A DNA stretch of 41,431 nt. Origin: an uncultured Pseudomonadota bacterium. Its GTDB lineage: Bacteria > Myxococcota_A > UBA9160 > PR03. Made by a program: the position numbers and the translations under genes. The stretch covers positions 1-41,431 of the forward strand of contig CAADGG010000072.1 of the NCBI GenBank assembly GCA_900696485.1, in the 5' to 3' direction. Below the pieces are notes generated by a model. It saw nothing but the letters and a program-made list of their open reading frames with translations, did not search any database and was not told the origin of the DNA. Each line of letters opens with the position of its first letter. The stretch's first letter is position 1. This document shows positions 9,696 through 18,473 of this stretch, piece by piece.

Positions 9696-10790
9696 ATGGG
9701 ACTCTTCGAAAAGCTTCGAGCCGAACTCATCGACATCGTCGAATGGGTCGACGACAGTCGCCACACGCTGGTGTGGCGATTCCCGCGCTACCACAACCAG
9801 ATCAAGTACGGCTCCCAACTGATCGTACGGCCCGGTCAGTCGGCGGTGTTCGTGCACCAGGGCAAGATCGCCGACGTCTTCACGCCCGGTCAGTACCGGC
9901 TCGACGCGAAGAACCTGCCGGTTCTCTCGACGCTCGCCGGCTGGAAGTACGGTTTCGACTCCCCGTTCAAGGCGGAGGTCTACTTCGTCAGCACCCGCCA
10001 GATCGCCGACTGCAAGTGGGGGACTCCGAACCCGGTGCTGATCCGCGATCCGGACTTCGGGCCGATCCGGATCCGGGCCTTCGGCACCTACACGCTGCGC
10101 GCACAGGATCCGAAGCGGCTGCTCGAAGAGCTGGTCGGCACGGACTCCGTGTTCGAGTCCGAGGAGATCGCGGTGCTGCTGCGCTCGATCATCTCGAATG
10201 CGTTCGCGGACCTGCTCGCCAACGCCGACCTCTCGGTCGTCGACCTGGCGGCGAACTACCGCGAACTCTCGGAGAAGCTGCGCCGGCTCGTCCTCGAACG
10301 GGTCGACGACGAGTACGGACTCGATCTGCCGCAGCTCTGGATCGTCAACGTGTCGGTCCCGGAGGAAGTCGAGAAGGCCCTCGACTCGCGCAGCTCCATG
10401 CGCGTCCTCGAGGACCTCGCCGCCTACCAGCAGTACCAGATCGGTCAGGCGATCCCGACCGCCGCGGCGAACTCCGCCGGCGGCCTGGCCGGCGCCGGGC
10501 TCGGCGCCGGCATGGGCCTCGCCGTCGCGGGCCGCATGATGCCGCAGCTCGTACCCGGTGCGACGCCGGCGGCGCCCCCGCCGCCGCCGGCTCCGCCGGC
10601 CTGGCATCTCGTGCAGGGCGGGCAGGCGACGGGCCCGTTCACGTGGGATCAGCTGACCCGCTACGCGGAGGCGGGCATCCTGCGTCCCGACACCTTCGTG
10701 TGGACGGCGGGCATGGCGGCCTGGTCCCCGGCGGCGCAGGTGCCCCAGCTCGCGCCGCTGTTGCAGACCCCCGCCCCCCCGGTGCCGTGA
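9696..10790 (+). CDS. SPFH-domain protein with C-terminal GYF_2 domain (YdjI-like)
   Basis: 364 residues. The N-terminal two thirds form an SPFH/band-7 domain of the bacterial YdjI (virion-core-protein-like) type: GLFEKLRAELIDIVEW, then YGSQLIVRPGQSAVFVHQGK near 35-55 and PVLIRDPDFGPIRIRAFGTYTL near 110-130, with a coiled stalk to about 240. A Gly/Ala segment (GGLAGAGLGAGMGLAVAG) and a proline run (APPPPPAPPA) lead to a GYF_2/DUF4339 module at about 306-355 (WHLVQGGQATGPFTWDQL), a fold expected to bind proline-rich peptides. There is no clear TM helix, so membrane contact is probably peripheral. AAAGGAAG precedes the ATG. It follows the zinc-ribbon gene by 33 nt. In Bacillus, comparable SPFH and zinc-ribbon proteins act with PspA; no pspA is seen here. 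Confidence 0.87.
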   Translation: MGLFEKLRAELIDIVEWVDDSRHTLVWRFPRYHNQIKYGSQLIVRPGQSAVFVHQGKIADVFTPGQYRLDAKNLPVLSTLAGWKYGFDSPFKAEVYFVSTRQIADCKWGTPNPVLIRDPDFGPIRIRAFGTYTLRAQDPKRLLEELVGTDSVFESEEIAVLLRSIISNAFADLLANADLSVVDLAANYRELSEKLRRLVLERVDDEYGLDLPQLWIVNVSVPEEVEKALDSRSSMRVLEDLAAYQQYQIGQAIPTAAANSAGGLAGAGLGAGMGLAVAGRMMPQLVPGATPAAPPPPPAPPAWHLVQGGQATGPFTWDQLTRYAEAGILRPDTFVWTAGMAAWSPAAQVPQLAPLLQTPAPPVP

Positions 10791-10818
10791 TCGCGCGCGG
10801 GGACCGTCCTCGCGTCGC

Positions 10819-11526
10819 TCAGTGGCAACGCGAGAAGCGGTGGCGCAGGACGGCGGTGAAGGCCGCAACGGCGTGGTGCAGCCGGATCTTCTTGCCTTCG
10901 GCGTAGCTGCGGGCCCGGTAGCGGATCGGGACCTCGTAGAACCGGGCGCCGCTGCGCCGGAGCTTCGCGGTCAGCTCGGCCTCGATCGCGAAGCTCGACT
11001 CGACCAGACGCAGCGGCCGGACCTGAGCCGCCCGCAGCGCCTTGTAGCCGGTGTAGACGTCCGTGAAGTTCGTGTTGAAGAGCAGGTTGGTGAAGCCGGT
11101 GATCAGCGCGTTCGCCTTGGTGTGCCAGAAGAAGTTGATCGCGCGCTCGGGCGAGGCGAAGCGGGAGCCGTAGACGGCGTCGGCATGGCCATCGAGGATC
11201 GGCCGCAGCAGCGCCGGGATGTCTCGGGGTTGATACTCGAGATCGGCGTCCTGGATCAGCAGGATCTGGCCGCGGGCTTCGGAGAATCCGGTGCGCACCG
11301 CGGCCCCTTTGCCGCGCGGCTGCGGATGCCGGAAACAGCGCAGCTCGGGAACCCGCAGCCGCAGCTCCTCGAGCACCGCGGGCGTCCGATCGCTCGAGCC
11401 ATCGTCCACCACGACGATCTCGAAGCTCAACTCGGGACGAAGTTGGACGAGCAACTCCTCGACGACGATCGGAAGCGTCCGCTCTTCGTCGAGCGCGGGA
11501 ATGACAATCGAAAGGGTCGGTTCCAC
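10819..11526 (-). CDS. Family 2 glycosyltransferase, DPM1/polyprenyl-phosphate type
   Basis: 235 residues, GT-A fold. It would transfer a sugar from a nucleotide donor to a polyprenyl phosphate or related lipid on the cytoplasmic face. The nucleotide-binding start LSIVIPALDEERTLP, VVDDGSSDRT near 40-50 and the DxD-containing QDADLEYQP near 90-96 are all present, followed by YGSRF and TDVYTGYKAL. No TM helices follow, so it is the soluble DPM1-like form rather than GtrB. The start is GTG 11526 or the adjacent TTG 11529; both lie 6-9 nt after the stop of the acyl-CoA synthetase gene, implying translational coupling. The acceptor and sugar cannot be told. It converges on the SPFH-GYF gene with 28 bp between. 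Confidence 0.9.
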   Translation of the reverse strand: MEPTLSIVIPALDEERTLPIVVEELLVQLRPELSFEIVVVDDGSSDRTPAVLEELRLRVPELRCFRHPQPRGKGAAVRTGFSEARGQILLIQDADLEYQPRDIPALLRPILDGHADAVYGSRFASPERAINFFWHTKANALITGFTNLLFNTNFTDVYTGYKALRAAQVRPLRLVESSFAIEAELTAKLRRSGARFYEVPIRYRARSYAEGKKIRLHHAVAAFTAVLRHRFSRCH

Positions 11527-11534
11527 CAATCGTC

Positions 11535-13730
11535 CTAGGCGTCCCGGCCGGCCGTCGGCCGGCAGCGGAACTCGCCGTACGTGACCAGCGCCCGCAGCGC
11601 CGACACCGCGCGGTGCGCGCTTGGATAGCAGACTCGCCCGGCCTCCCGGAGCGCCAACGGGCCGGCGTTTCCGTAGTCCCGATCGCAGTACACCAGCTCG
11701 GTGGCCGACAGTACCGGTTTGTCGTGGCGCCGGCTCACCTCCTGTGCGGCCTCGGCGTAGCGACGGTCCTGGCGCTCGTGGAACTCGGCGATGCGCGGCA
11801 GGCCGTGCTCCGGCCAGAAGGGTCCCTGGCGGAACAGGTTCGCCGTGGCGGCCTGGATGCCGAGGCCCAGGTGCAACACCGCGTCGATGTCGGGATGGGC
11901 ACAGACGAGGTCCAGCACTTGCGGGACCGTCTCGCGCGTTTCGCCGCCGGCGAGATCGATCGGATTGTTGCGGCTCCAGCGCGCCGGCACCAGCGCGTCG
12001 ATCGCAGCCTTCACGTCGGCCGGCAGCGGGACCAGTTCGAGCCCGGCGGCTGCACATGCATCGGCGGTCAGCACGCCCCAGCCTCCGACCGTCGTGAAGA
12101 CGACCGTGCGGCGGCCGCGCGGCAAGGGTTGGATCGCCAGTGTCGCAGCCCATTCGAAGCCTTCCTCGACGGTCGGCGCGCGCAGGATGCCGAGTTGCTG
12201 GCACAGGCCGTCGAAGACGCGGTCGTCGCTGGCCAAGGCGCCGGTGTGCGAACGCGCCGCGCGCTGGCCCTCGGCCGCCGCCCCGCCCTTCACCACCACC
12301 AGCGGTTTGCGCGCGGTGAGCCGGCGCACGGCCGCGGCGAAGCGGCGGCCGTCGCCGACCCCCTCGAGGTAGGCGAGCACCCCCTTCGTCTCGGGGTCGG
12401 CGGCGAGATAGTCGAAGTACTCGGCAACTCCGGTCTGCGCCGAGTTGCCGGCGCTGATCGCCTTCGAGACGCCGACCCCCGTCTGCACCGCGTAGTCGAG
12501 GAATGCCGACAGCAGGTTGCCGCTCTGGCTCACCACGGAGATCGGCCCGGGCGGCGGGTTCGGCGCGACGATCTGCGCGCACATCGATGCCGGCGTCGAC
12601 ACGACGCCCTGCCCGTTCGGTCCGGCCAACACGATTCCGAGTTCATCGGCCGTCGCGACCAGCTCGTCCTCGAGCGCCTGCCCTTCGGGCCCGGCCTCGC
12701 GGTAGCCGGCGCTCGCGACGAAGGCCGCCCGGACGCCGACCTTCGCGCACGCGCGCAGCAGCTCGAGGTTCGCCTTCGCCGGCGTGCAGACGAAGACCAG
12801 ATCCGCCCGACCGGGCGGCACCTCGGAAACATCGCGTAGCGTCGGGGCGCCGAGGATCTCCACACCGTCTCGGTTCACCGGGAACAGGTCGCCCTGGTAG
12901 CCGAACGCGCGCAGGTTGTGCAGCGTCACGAAGCCGAATTTGCCCGGATGCGCCGAGGCGCCGGCGATGATGATGCCGCGCGGATGGAACAGCGGGCGGA
13001 AGCGCGCCAGCAGCTCTTCGTCGGAGACGGCTGGGCGCGGCGGTGGCGCGGCGACCGGCGCGCCGAGGGCGACGAGTGCGTCCACGGCGATCGGCGCGCC
13101 ATCCGCACGCACGATCAGCGGGTTCAGGTCCACCGATTCGACATCCGGACGCTCGGCCGCAAGCCGGCCGAGCCCGACCAGCACGTCCGCGAGCGCATCG
13201 AGATCCGCGGCCGGCTCCCCGCGGAACGGCCGCGTCAGCAGATGGCTCGCGCGCAGCCCGTCCGCCATGCGGCGCGCTTCGTCGCGAGACAGCGGCGCCA
13301 GCGCGAACACGACGTCGCGCAGCGCCTCGGTGAGGATCCCGCCGAGGCCGAGGACGACGCAGGGGCCGAACTGCGGATCGCGCACCAGCCCGGCGATCAG
13401 CTCGCGTCGACCGCGCACCCGTTCCGCGACCAGCAGCGCGACAGCACCGTCCTCGGGCCGGCGCTTCGCCCACAGCTCGTCCGCGGCGCGCCACACCGCC
13501 TCGGCATCGCCGAGCTCGAGCCGTACCAGGTCGCGCTCGGTCTTGTGCGCGATCGCGTCGCCGCACAGTTTCAGCACCACCGGGAAGCCGAGTTCCTCCG
13601 CCGCCGCGACCGCCGCGGCGGGATCCGCCGCGAGTCGCTCGCGCGCCACCGGTACGCCGTAGCCGGCGAGGAGCTGTTTGGAGTCGTGCTCGGAAAGCGT
13701 GCGGCGCTCGGCGTCGGGTGCATCGGACAT
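11535..13730 (-). CDS. Acyl/acetyl-CoA synthetase (ADP-forming), beta-alpha domain order
   Basis: 731 residues. This family reversibly makes acyl-CoA, or ATP plus acid, through a phosphohistidine. An ATP-grasp domain comes first (about 1-230, starting SEHDSKQLLAGYGVPV; ESVDLNPLIVR near 210), then a CoA-binding Rossmann domain (PRGIIIAGASAHPGKFGF near 255), then the succinyl-CoA-ligase-like part with the phosphohistidine motif RSHTGALASDDRVFDG (H about 495). Fused enzymes most often have CoA-binding first and ATP-grasp last, so this is the swapped order. The ATG is placed at the conserved N-terminus; no strong Shine-Dalgarno site is visible. The glycosyltransferase gene follows directly. The acid used (acetate, propionate, aryl acids) cannot be deduced. 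A lysine-acetyltransferase (Pat) role is excluded because there is no GNAT domain. Confidence 0.9.
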   Translation of the reverse strand: MSDAPDAERRTLSEHDSKQLLAGYGVPVARERLAADPAAAVAAAEELGFPVVLKLCGDAIAHKTERDLVRLELGDAEAVWRAADELWAKRRPEDGAVALLVAERVRGRRELIAGLVRDPQFGPCVVLGLGGILTEALRDVVFALAPLSRDEARRMADGLRASHLLTRPFRGEPAADLDALADVLVGLGRLAAERPDVESVDLNPLIVRADGAPIAVDALVALGAPVAAPPPRPAVSDEELLARFRPLFHPRGIIIAGASAHPGKFGFVTLHNLRAFGYQGDLFPVNRDGVEILGAPTLRDVSEVPPGRADLVFVCTPAKANLELLRACAKVGVRAAFVASAGYREAGPEGQALEDELVATADELGIVLAGPNGQGVVSTPASMCAQIVAPNPPPGPISVVSQSGNLLSAFLDYAVQTGVGVSKAISAGNSAQTGVAEYFDYLAADPETKGVLAYLEGVGDGRRFAAAVRRLTARKPLVVVKGGAAAEGQRAARSHTGALASDDRVFDGLCQQLGILRAPTVEEGFEWAATLAIQPLPRGRRTVVFTTVGGWGVLTADACAAAGLELVPLPADVKAAIDALVPARWSRNNPIDLAGGETRETVPQVLDLVCAHPDIDAVLHLGLGIQAATANLFRQGPFWPEHGLPRIAEFHERQDRRYAEAAQEVSRRHDKPVLSATELVYCDRDYGNAGPLALREAGRVCYPSAHRAVSALRALVTYGEFRCRPTAGRDA

Positions 13731-13944
13731 GGCGGGCGCAGAAGCTACCGGGCTGAGCCGATGCCTGCCCGTGCCGTCCGCGCCGCTCCCGACGCGCCGG
13801 CAACCGGCACGCAGCGGGAAGCGGGACGGCGACATCGGGCGAGCGGCTCCGGGTTCGCTTTCGACTCGTGCAGCGAGCGGGGCGCAGAGCCAAGCCGGGA
13901 CACAGCATCTGATACGCTGTCCCTGCCTTCGAGGAGGAATCTCG

Positions 13945-14850
13945 ATGACGGCCGGTACGGAACGGGGACCGCTGGGGCGACTGGGGGTCTGGACCTGGGT
14001 CGACGCGCTGCCGGCGCCGCAGGCGGCGGCGTTCGCGAAGGATGTCGAGCGTTGGGGCTACTCGGCGCTGTGGCTGCCGGAGGCCATCGGCCGCGATCCG
14101 TTCGTCACCATCGCGCACCTGGCCGCGCACACCGAACGGCTGGTCTTCGCCACCGGCATCGCCAACCTGTACGCGCGCGACGCGATGACGATGAATGCGC
14201 TGGCCCAGACGACGGGTGAGCTCAGCGGCGGACGCTTCGTGCTCGGCATCGGCGTCTCCCACGCGCACCTCGTGACGGGCGTGCGCGGACACGAGTACGG
14301 CAAGCCCGTCACGACGATGCGCAGCTATCTCGACGCGATGGACAAGGCGCTGTACCGCGCAGTTCCGCCGCCCGCACCGGTTCCGATCTTGCTGGCGGCG
14401 CTGCGTCCGCGCATGCTGGCGCTGGCCGCCGAGCGCGCGCAGGGTGCGCATCCGTACTTCGTGCCGCCGGAGCACACGGCGCGCGCGCGGGAGATCCTCG
14501 GACCGGACCGGATCCTGGCGCCCGAGCAGAAGGTGCTGTTGTGCACCGACCCGACACAGGCACGCGCCGTCGCCCGCGCGAACATGAAGATCTATGCGGG
14601 CCTGCCGAACTATCAGAACAACCTGAAATGGCTCGGCTACACGGATGCGGATTTCGCCGGCGACTGCAGTGACCGGCTCGTCGATGCAATCGTCGCATGG
14701 GGCGATGAGGACGCGATCCGGCGTCGCATCCAGGAGCATTTCGACGCCGGGGCCAGCCACGTCTGCATCCAGCCGCTGCACCCGGACGGCCAGCCGGTTC
14801 CGCATCGCGAGGTGCTGGAGCTGCTGGCGCCCGCCAACGGCCGGCCGTAG
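13945..14850 (+). CDS. LLM-class (F420- or FMN-dependent) oxidoreductase
   Basis: 301 residues with a luciferase-like TIM-barrel fold: GRLGVWTWVDALPAPQAAAF at the start, WGYSALWLPEAIGRDPF near 35-50, LVFATGIANLYARDAMTMNA near 65-85, and SGGRFVLGIGVSH near 92-105, which together match the LLM-class TIGR03620-like F420-dependent group. Members reduce or hydroxylate small molecules with F420 or FMN; the substrate is not predictable. GAGGAGGAA before the ATG is a strong ribosome-binding site. Only 7 nt separate its stop from the GTG of the following flavoprotein, so the two are one operon. No F420 biosynthesis genes are in the window, so cofactor choice is open. Confidence 0.88.
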   Translation: MTAGTERGPLGRLGVWTWVDALPAPQAAAFAKDVERWGYSALWLPEAIGRDPFVTIAHLAAHTERLVFATGIANLYARDAMTMNALAQTTGELSGGRFVLGIGVSHAHLVTGVRGHEYGKPVTTMRSYLDAMDKALYRAVPPPAPVPILLAALRPRMLALAAERAQGAHPYFVPPEHTARAREILGPDRILAPEQKVLLCTDPTQARAVARANMKIYAGLPNYQNNLKWLGYTDADFAGDCSDRLVDAIVAWGDEDAIRRRIQEHFDAGASHVCIQPLHPDGQPVPHREVLELLAPANGRP

Positions 14851-14857
14851 CCGCGCC

Positions 14858-16498
14858 GTGAGGGCACGCCGCCGCAAGTTCTGGGGCTGGGGATACGAGG
14901 ACGGCGGGCCGACGCCGGAGCAGGAGCATGGCATCACGAAGGCGCTGGCAGAGCGCTTCGGAGGTCCGCTCGAGCTGGTGGCGCCGCCGCGGGTCGACGA
15001 GATCGAGCTGCGCCCGCCGCGGGTGGCGATCCCGGAGGCGCTCGCCCCGGTTCTGTCGCACGACCCGGCCGACCGCCTCGCACACACCTACGGCAAGAGC
15101 TATCGCGACGTGATCCGGGCCTTGCGGCGATGCTTCGATCCGGCACCGGATCTGGTGGCGTTCCCGGCCGACGAGGGCGACGTCGCCGCGCTGCTCGACT
15201 GGGCGAGCGAAGCGCGCATTGCGGTGATTCCGTACGGCGGCGGCTCGTCGGTCGTCGGCGGCGTCGAGCCGGACGTCGGCGAAGGCTACGCCGGAACGTT
15301 GTCGATGGATCTTCGGCAGCTCGATCGCGTGCTCGAGATCGACCGCGTCTCGCGGGCCGCGCGGATCCAGGCCGGCGTCTACGGGCCGGCGCTCGAGGAC
15401 CAGCTCCGTCCTCACGGACTCACGCTGCGTCACTACCCGCAATCGTTCGAGTTCTCGACGCTCGGCGGCTGGATCGCCACCCGTTCGGGCGGACACTACG
15501 CGACGCTGTACACGCACATCGAGGAATTCGTGGAATCCCTCCGTGTCCTGACACCGACCGGCGTCCTCGAGAGCCGGCGGCTGCCCGGCTCGGGCGCCGG
15601 ACCCGACCCGAACCGGCTCTTCGCCGGCTCCGAGGGCGCGCTCGGGATCATCACCGAGGCCTGGATGCGACTGCAGGACCGGCCGCGTTTCCGCGCCTCG
15701 GCGGCGCTGCGCTTTCCGGGCCCAGACGGCTTCGCACAGGGCACCGAGGCGGTGCGCGCGCTCGCGCAGTCGGGGTTGTTCCCGAGCAACTGCCGGCTGC
15801 TCGATGCCCAGGAGGCCGCGACCTCGGGGGCCGGCGACGGCGACGTCGCGATCCTGTTGATCGGCTTCGAGTCGGCGGATCATCCGCTCGACGCCTGGAT
15901 CGCCCGCGCCGTCGAACTGGCTCGCGATGCCGGTGGCGAGCTTCCCGACGGCGAACCTCGGCTCTCGGCCGGCGCCGGCGCCGGCGCCGGCGAAGGCGCG
16001 CGCACCGGCGCCGCCGGCGCATGGCGCAGCGCATTCCTGAATGCCCCGTACCTGCGCGACCTGCTGGCGCGCGCGTCGGTGGTGTCGGAGACCTTCGAGA
16101 CCGCGGTCCCGTGGGACCGCTTCGCCGCCTTCGATGCCGGCGTGCGCCAGGCAGTCGGCGAGGCGCTGCGCGAACTCTGCGGCGCAGGAACCGTCTCGTG
16201 TCGCTTCACGCACGTCTATCCGGACGGGCCGGCACCCTACTACACCGTGCTCGCGCCGGGCCGACGCGGCGGCGAACTCGAGCAGTGGGACGCCATCAAG
16301 GCGGCGGCGGCCGACGCCATCGAACGACTCGGCGGAACGATCACGCACCACCACTCCGTCGGCCGCGACCACCGTCCGTGGTACGACCGCGAGCGTCCGG
16401 ACGGTTTCGCCCGCGCGCTCGTCGCGGCGAAGCGCGCGCTGGACCCGGCCGGCGTGCTGAACCCCGGCGTGCTGCTGCCGCCCCAGCCGGGCCGATAG
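14858..16498 (+). CDS. FAD-binding oxidase, alkyl-DHAP synthase (AGPS)-like
   Basis: 546 residues of the vanillyl-alcohol-oxidase/PCMH fold. The N-terminal RRRKFWGWGYEDGG is typical of AGPS-type proteins. The FAD domain holds PYGGGSSVVGGVEP near 125 and FSTLGGWIATRSGGHYATLYTHIEE near 200-230; the cap ends with THHHSVGRDHRPW near 495-507, equivalent to the triple-His active site of alkyl-dihydroxyacetonephosphate synthase, and the usual LDPAGVLNPGVL close. AGPS swaps the acyl chain of acyl-DHAP for a fatty alcohol, the first ether-bond step of plasmalogen synthesis; many bacterial relatives are uncharacterised oxidases. A (Gly-Ala)n run lies near residues 370-385. The GTG is 7 nt after the LLM stop. 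Role in ether lipids is inferred and not certain. Confidence 0.87.
   Translation: MRARRRKFWGWGYEDGGPTPEQEHGITKALAERFGGPLELVAPPRVDEIELRPPRVAIPEALAPVLSHDPADRLAHTYGKSYRDVIRALRRCFDPAPDLVAFPADEGDVAALLDWASEARIAVIPYGGGSSVVGGVEPDVGEGYAGTLSMDLRQLDRVLEIDRVSRAARIQAGVYGPALEDQLRPHGLTLRHYPQSFEFSTLGGWIATRSGGHYATLYTHIEEFVESLRVLTPTGVLESRRLPGSGAGPDPNRLFAGSEGALGIITEAWMRLQDRPRFRASAALRFPGPDGFAQGTEAVRALAQSGLFPSNCRLLDAQEAATSGAGDGDVAILLIGFESADHPLDAWIARAVELARDAGGELPDGEPRLSAGAGAGAGEGARTGAAGAWRSAFLNAPYLRDLLARASVVSETFETAVPWDRFAAFDAGVRQAVGEALRELCGAGTVSCRFTHVYPDGPAPYYTVLAPGRRGGELEQWDAIKAAAADAIERLGGTITHHHSVGRDHRPWYDRERPDGFARALVAAKRALDPAGVLNPGVLLPPQPGR
15969..15992. repeat. GGCGCC tandem run inside the AGPS-like gene
   Basis: Successive GCCGGC/GGCGCC units encode an alternating Ala-Gly run (AGAGAGAG), followed by a second GGCGCCGCCGGCGC stretch near 16007-16020. 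It falls between the FAD and cap parts of the protein, probably in a surface loop. Six-base in-frame units make length variation between strains possible. Confidence 0.6.
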
Positions 16499-16555
16499 CC
16501 CCCGTCGCAGCGGCGCGCGGGAGCGTCCGGCGCCTGCCCGCTAAGATCCGGCGCC

Positions 16556-17791
16556 ATGGCACGGATCAACGAGCACTACCGCAAGCTGTCTTCCGGCTAC
16601 CTGTTCCCGGAGATCGGCCGTCGCGTCACGGCCTTCGCCGCGGCCGCGCCGGACGCGAAGATCATCCGGCTCGGCATCGGCGACGTGACGCTGCCGCTGG
16701 TTCCGGCCGTCGTCGACGCGCTGCGCCGCGCGAGCGAAGAGATGGGGAACCCGTCCAGCGTCCACGGCTACGGGCCGGATCAAGGCTACGACTTCCTGCT
16801 CGACGCGATCCGGGAGCGCGACTACACGCCGCGCGGCGTCGAGATCGATCGCGACGAGATCTTCGTCTCGGACGGCTCGAAACAGGACAGCGCGAACATC
16901 CAGGAGATCTTCGGCCTGGATCAGTGCATCCTCGTGACGGACCCCGTCTACCCCGTCTACGTCGATACCAACGTGATGGCAGGCCGCACCGGTGCGATCG
17001 ACGAGCGTGGGTATTACGCCGGCATCCTGTATCTCGCGGCGACCGAGGCCAACGGCTTCGTCCCGGACCCGCCGGCCGAACGTGCCGATCTCGCCTACCT
17101 GTGCTCGCCGAACAATCCCACCGGCGCCGTCGCGACGCGGGAGCAGCTCACCCGCTGGGTTGCGTGGGCTCGTGCCAACGATGCCGTGCTGATCTTCGAT
17201 GCCGCCTACGACGCCTACATCCAGGACCCGGCGCTGCCGCGTTCGATCTACGAGATCGAGGGGGCCCGTGGCTGCGCGGTCGAGATGCGCAGCTACAGCA
17301 AGCGGGCCGGCTTCACCGGGCTGCGCTGCGCGTACACCGTGGTGCCTCGTGAGCTCACCGGCGCCACCGCGAGCGGCGAACGCGTGGCGCTGCGCGACCT
17401 GTGGGCGCGGCGCATGAGCACCAAGTTCAACGGCGTGCCGTACCCGGTCCAGCGTGCGGCGGAGGCCGTGCACGGACCGGAGGGCCGCAAGCAGACCGCC
17501 GATCAGGTGACGTACTACATGGAGAACGCTCGACGGCTCCGCGCGGGGCTCGGCGCCGCCGGCTTCCGGGTTTTCGGCGGCGAGCATGCGCCGTACATCT
17601 GGATGCGCACGCCGGCGGGGCTGTCATCGTGGGGCTTCTTCGACGCGTTGCTCGCGCGGGCCCACGTCGTCGGCACGCCGGGGGCCGGCTTCGGTCCGTC
17701 GGGAGAAGGCTACCTGCGGCTCTCGGCGTTCAACGACCGCGCGCGCGTGGACGAGGCGATCGAGCGGATCCGGAAGGCATTCGAGACCTGA
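16556..17791 (+). CDS. dapL: L,L-diaminopimelate aminotransferase
   Basis: PLP fold I aminotransferase of 411 residues, the size of characterised DapL enzymes. It converts tetrahydrodipicolinate directly to L,L-diaminopimelate in lysine and peptidoglycan synthesis, bypassing the acylase routes. Diagnostic blocks are [19 protein letters not shown] at the N-terminus, [12 protein letters not shown] near 38-50, [15 protein letters not shown] near 105-120, [10 protein letters not shown] near 182-192, and the Schiff-base Lys K249 in [12 protein letters not shown], then [16 protein letters not shown]. The site reads SKRAGFTG where SKTAGFTG is the form I recall as common. The start is set by the conserved ARINEHY block. 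It lies 57 nt after the AGPS-like gene on the same strand. A distant SAR-type aminotransferase is the only alternative. Confidence 0.95.
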   Translation: MARINEHYRKLSSGYLFPEIGRRVTAFAAAAPDAKIIRLGIGDVTLPLVPAVVDALRRASEEMGNPSSVHGYGPDQGYDFLLDAIRERDYTPRGVEIDRDEIFVSDGSKQDSANIQEIFGLDQCILVTDPVYPVYVDTNVMAGRTGAIDERGYYAGILYLAATEANGFVPDPPAERADLAYLCSPNNPTGAVATREQLTRWVAWARANDAVLIFDAAYDAYIQDPALPRSIYEIEGARGCAVEMRSYSKRAGFTGLRCAYTVVPRELTGATASGERVALRDLWARRMSTKFNGVPYPVQRAAEAVHGPEGRKQTADQVTYYMENARRLRAGLGAAGFRVFGGEHAPYIWMRTPAGLSSWGFFDALLARAHVVGTPGAGFGPSGEGYLRLSAFNDRARVDEAIERIRKAFET

Positions 17792-17957
17792 TCCGGGGCC
17801 GTCTGCCGCACGTCGTTGCGCATCCGCTGCGCGCGCGTGCGAGCGCCGCGCGACCGGCGGGCCGCTCGGGATCGTCACTCCGAGGCAACCGCCGGCACCC
17901 AACCAACAGGACCGGAACGACGTCCCGGGAGCTCCCGGCGACGCGTGGAGGCCTGTC

Positions 17958-18458
17958 ATGGTCGACCTTCAGCCCCGAAGTGGAATCCACGTGGCATCGA
18001 TCGCCGGCTCGACCGGAGTCCGGATCGTGATCGCTGCCGGAATCCTGTTGCTCTCCCTCGGCGGGCCGCTCGTTGCCGCTGCGCAGCGCAGTGGCGAATC
18101 GTGGAATGACCAGCACATGCGAAGCAACTCCGCGCGACACCTGGATCCCAGTCCGCCGCGGCCGCCGATCCGGGGCACCAACCGTTTCGAGCAGAGTGCC
18201 CGGAATTCGACCCAAGCTCCGCCGACGACGGTGCCGGAGACCACCTTGCAGATCAGTCCGCACGAGTGGGCGCCAGGCGGGGCCTCTGCGCGTGCGGCCG
18301 GCGCGTCAGCGTCGTCGACCCGCAGCTCGGCGATCGGCGGGATCCGCGGCGGCGCCGCTCCGACGGCAAGAAGCGGCATCCACCAGCGCTCGTCGGGCGG
18401 TCGTTCCTCGTCCCTGCGGTCGTCCTCGTCGCGCCACGATCGGAGCACGCGCCGCTGA
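17958..18458 (+). CDS. Small secreted Ser/Arg/Pro-rich protein, unknown function
   Basis: 166 residues, not recognised. A hydrophobic segment (VRIVIAAGILLLSLGGPLVAAA) near residues 22-43 ends with a signal-peptidase-like AAA/Q site, or could be a single membrane anchor. The rest is low complexity: Pro-rich in the middle (PSPPRPPIRG), then Ala/Gly/Ser, and a Ser/Arg-rich end. A GGAGG site 6 nt before the ATG and the position between two good genes support it as a gene. The low complexity and frequent Arg also occur in shadow frames, so I hold back. It converges on the methyltransferase gene with 15 bp between. Confidence 0.5.
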   Translation: MVDLQPRSGIHVASIAGSTGVRIVIAAGILLLSLGGPLVAAAQRSGESWNDQHMRSNSARHLDPSPPRPPIRGTNRFEQSARNSTQAPPTTVPETTLQISPHEWAPGGASARAAGASASSTRSSAIGGIRGGAAPTARSGIHQRSSGGRSSSLRSSSSRHDRSTRR

Positions 18459-18473
18459 CGCCCGCCCCCGAGT

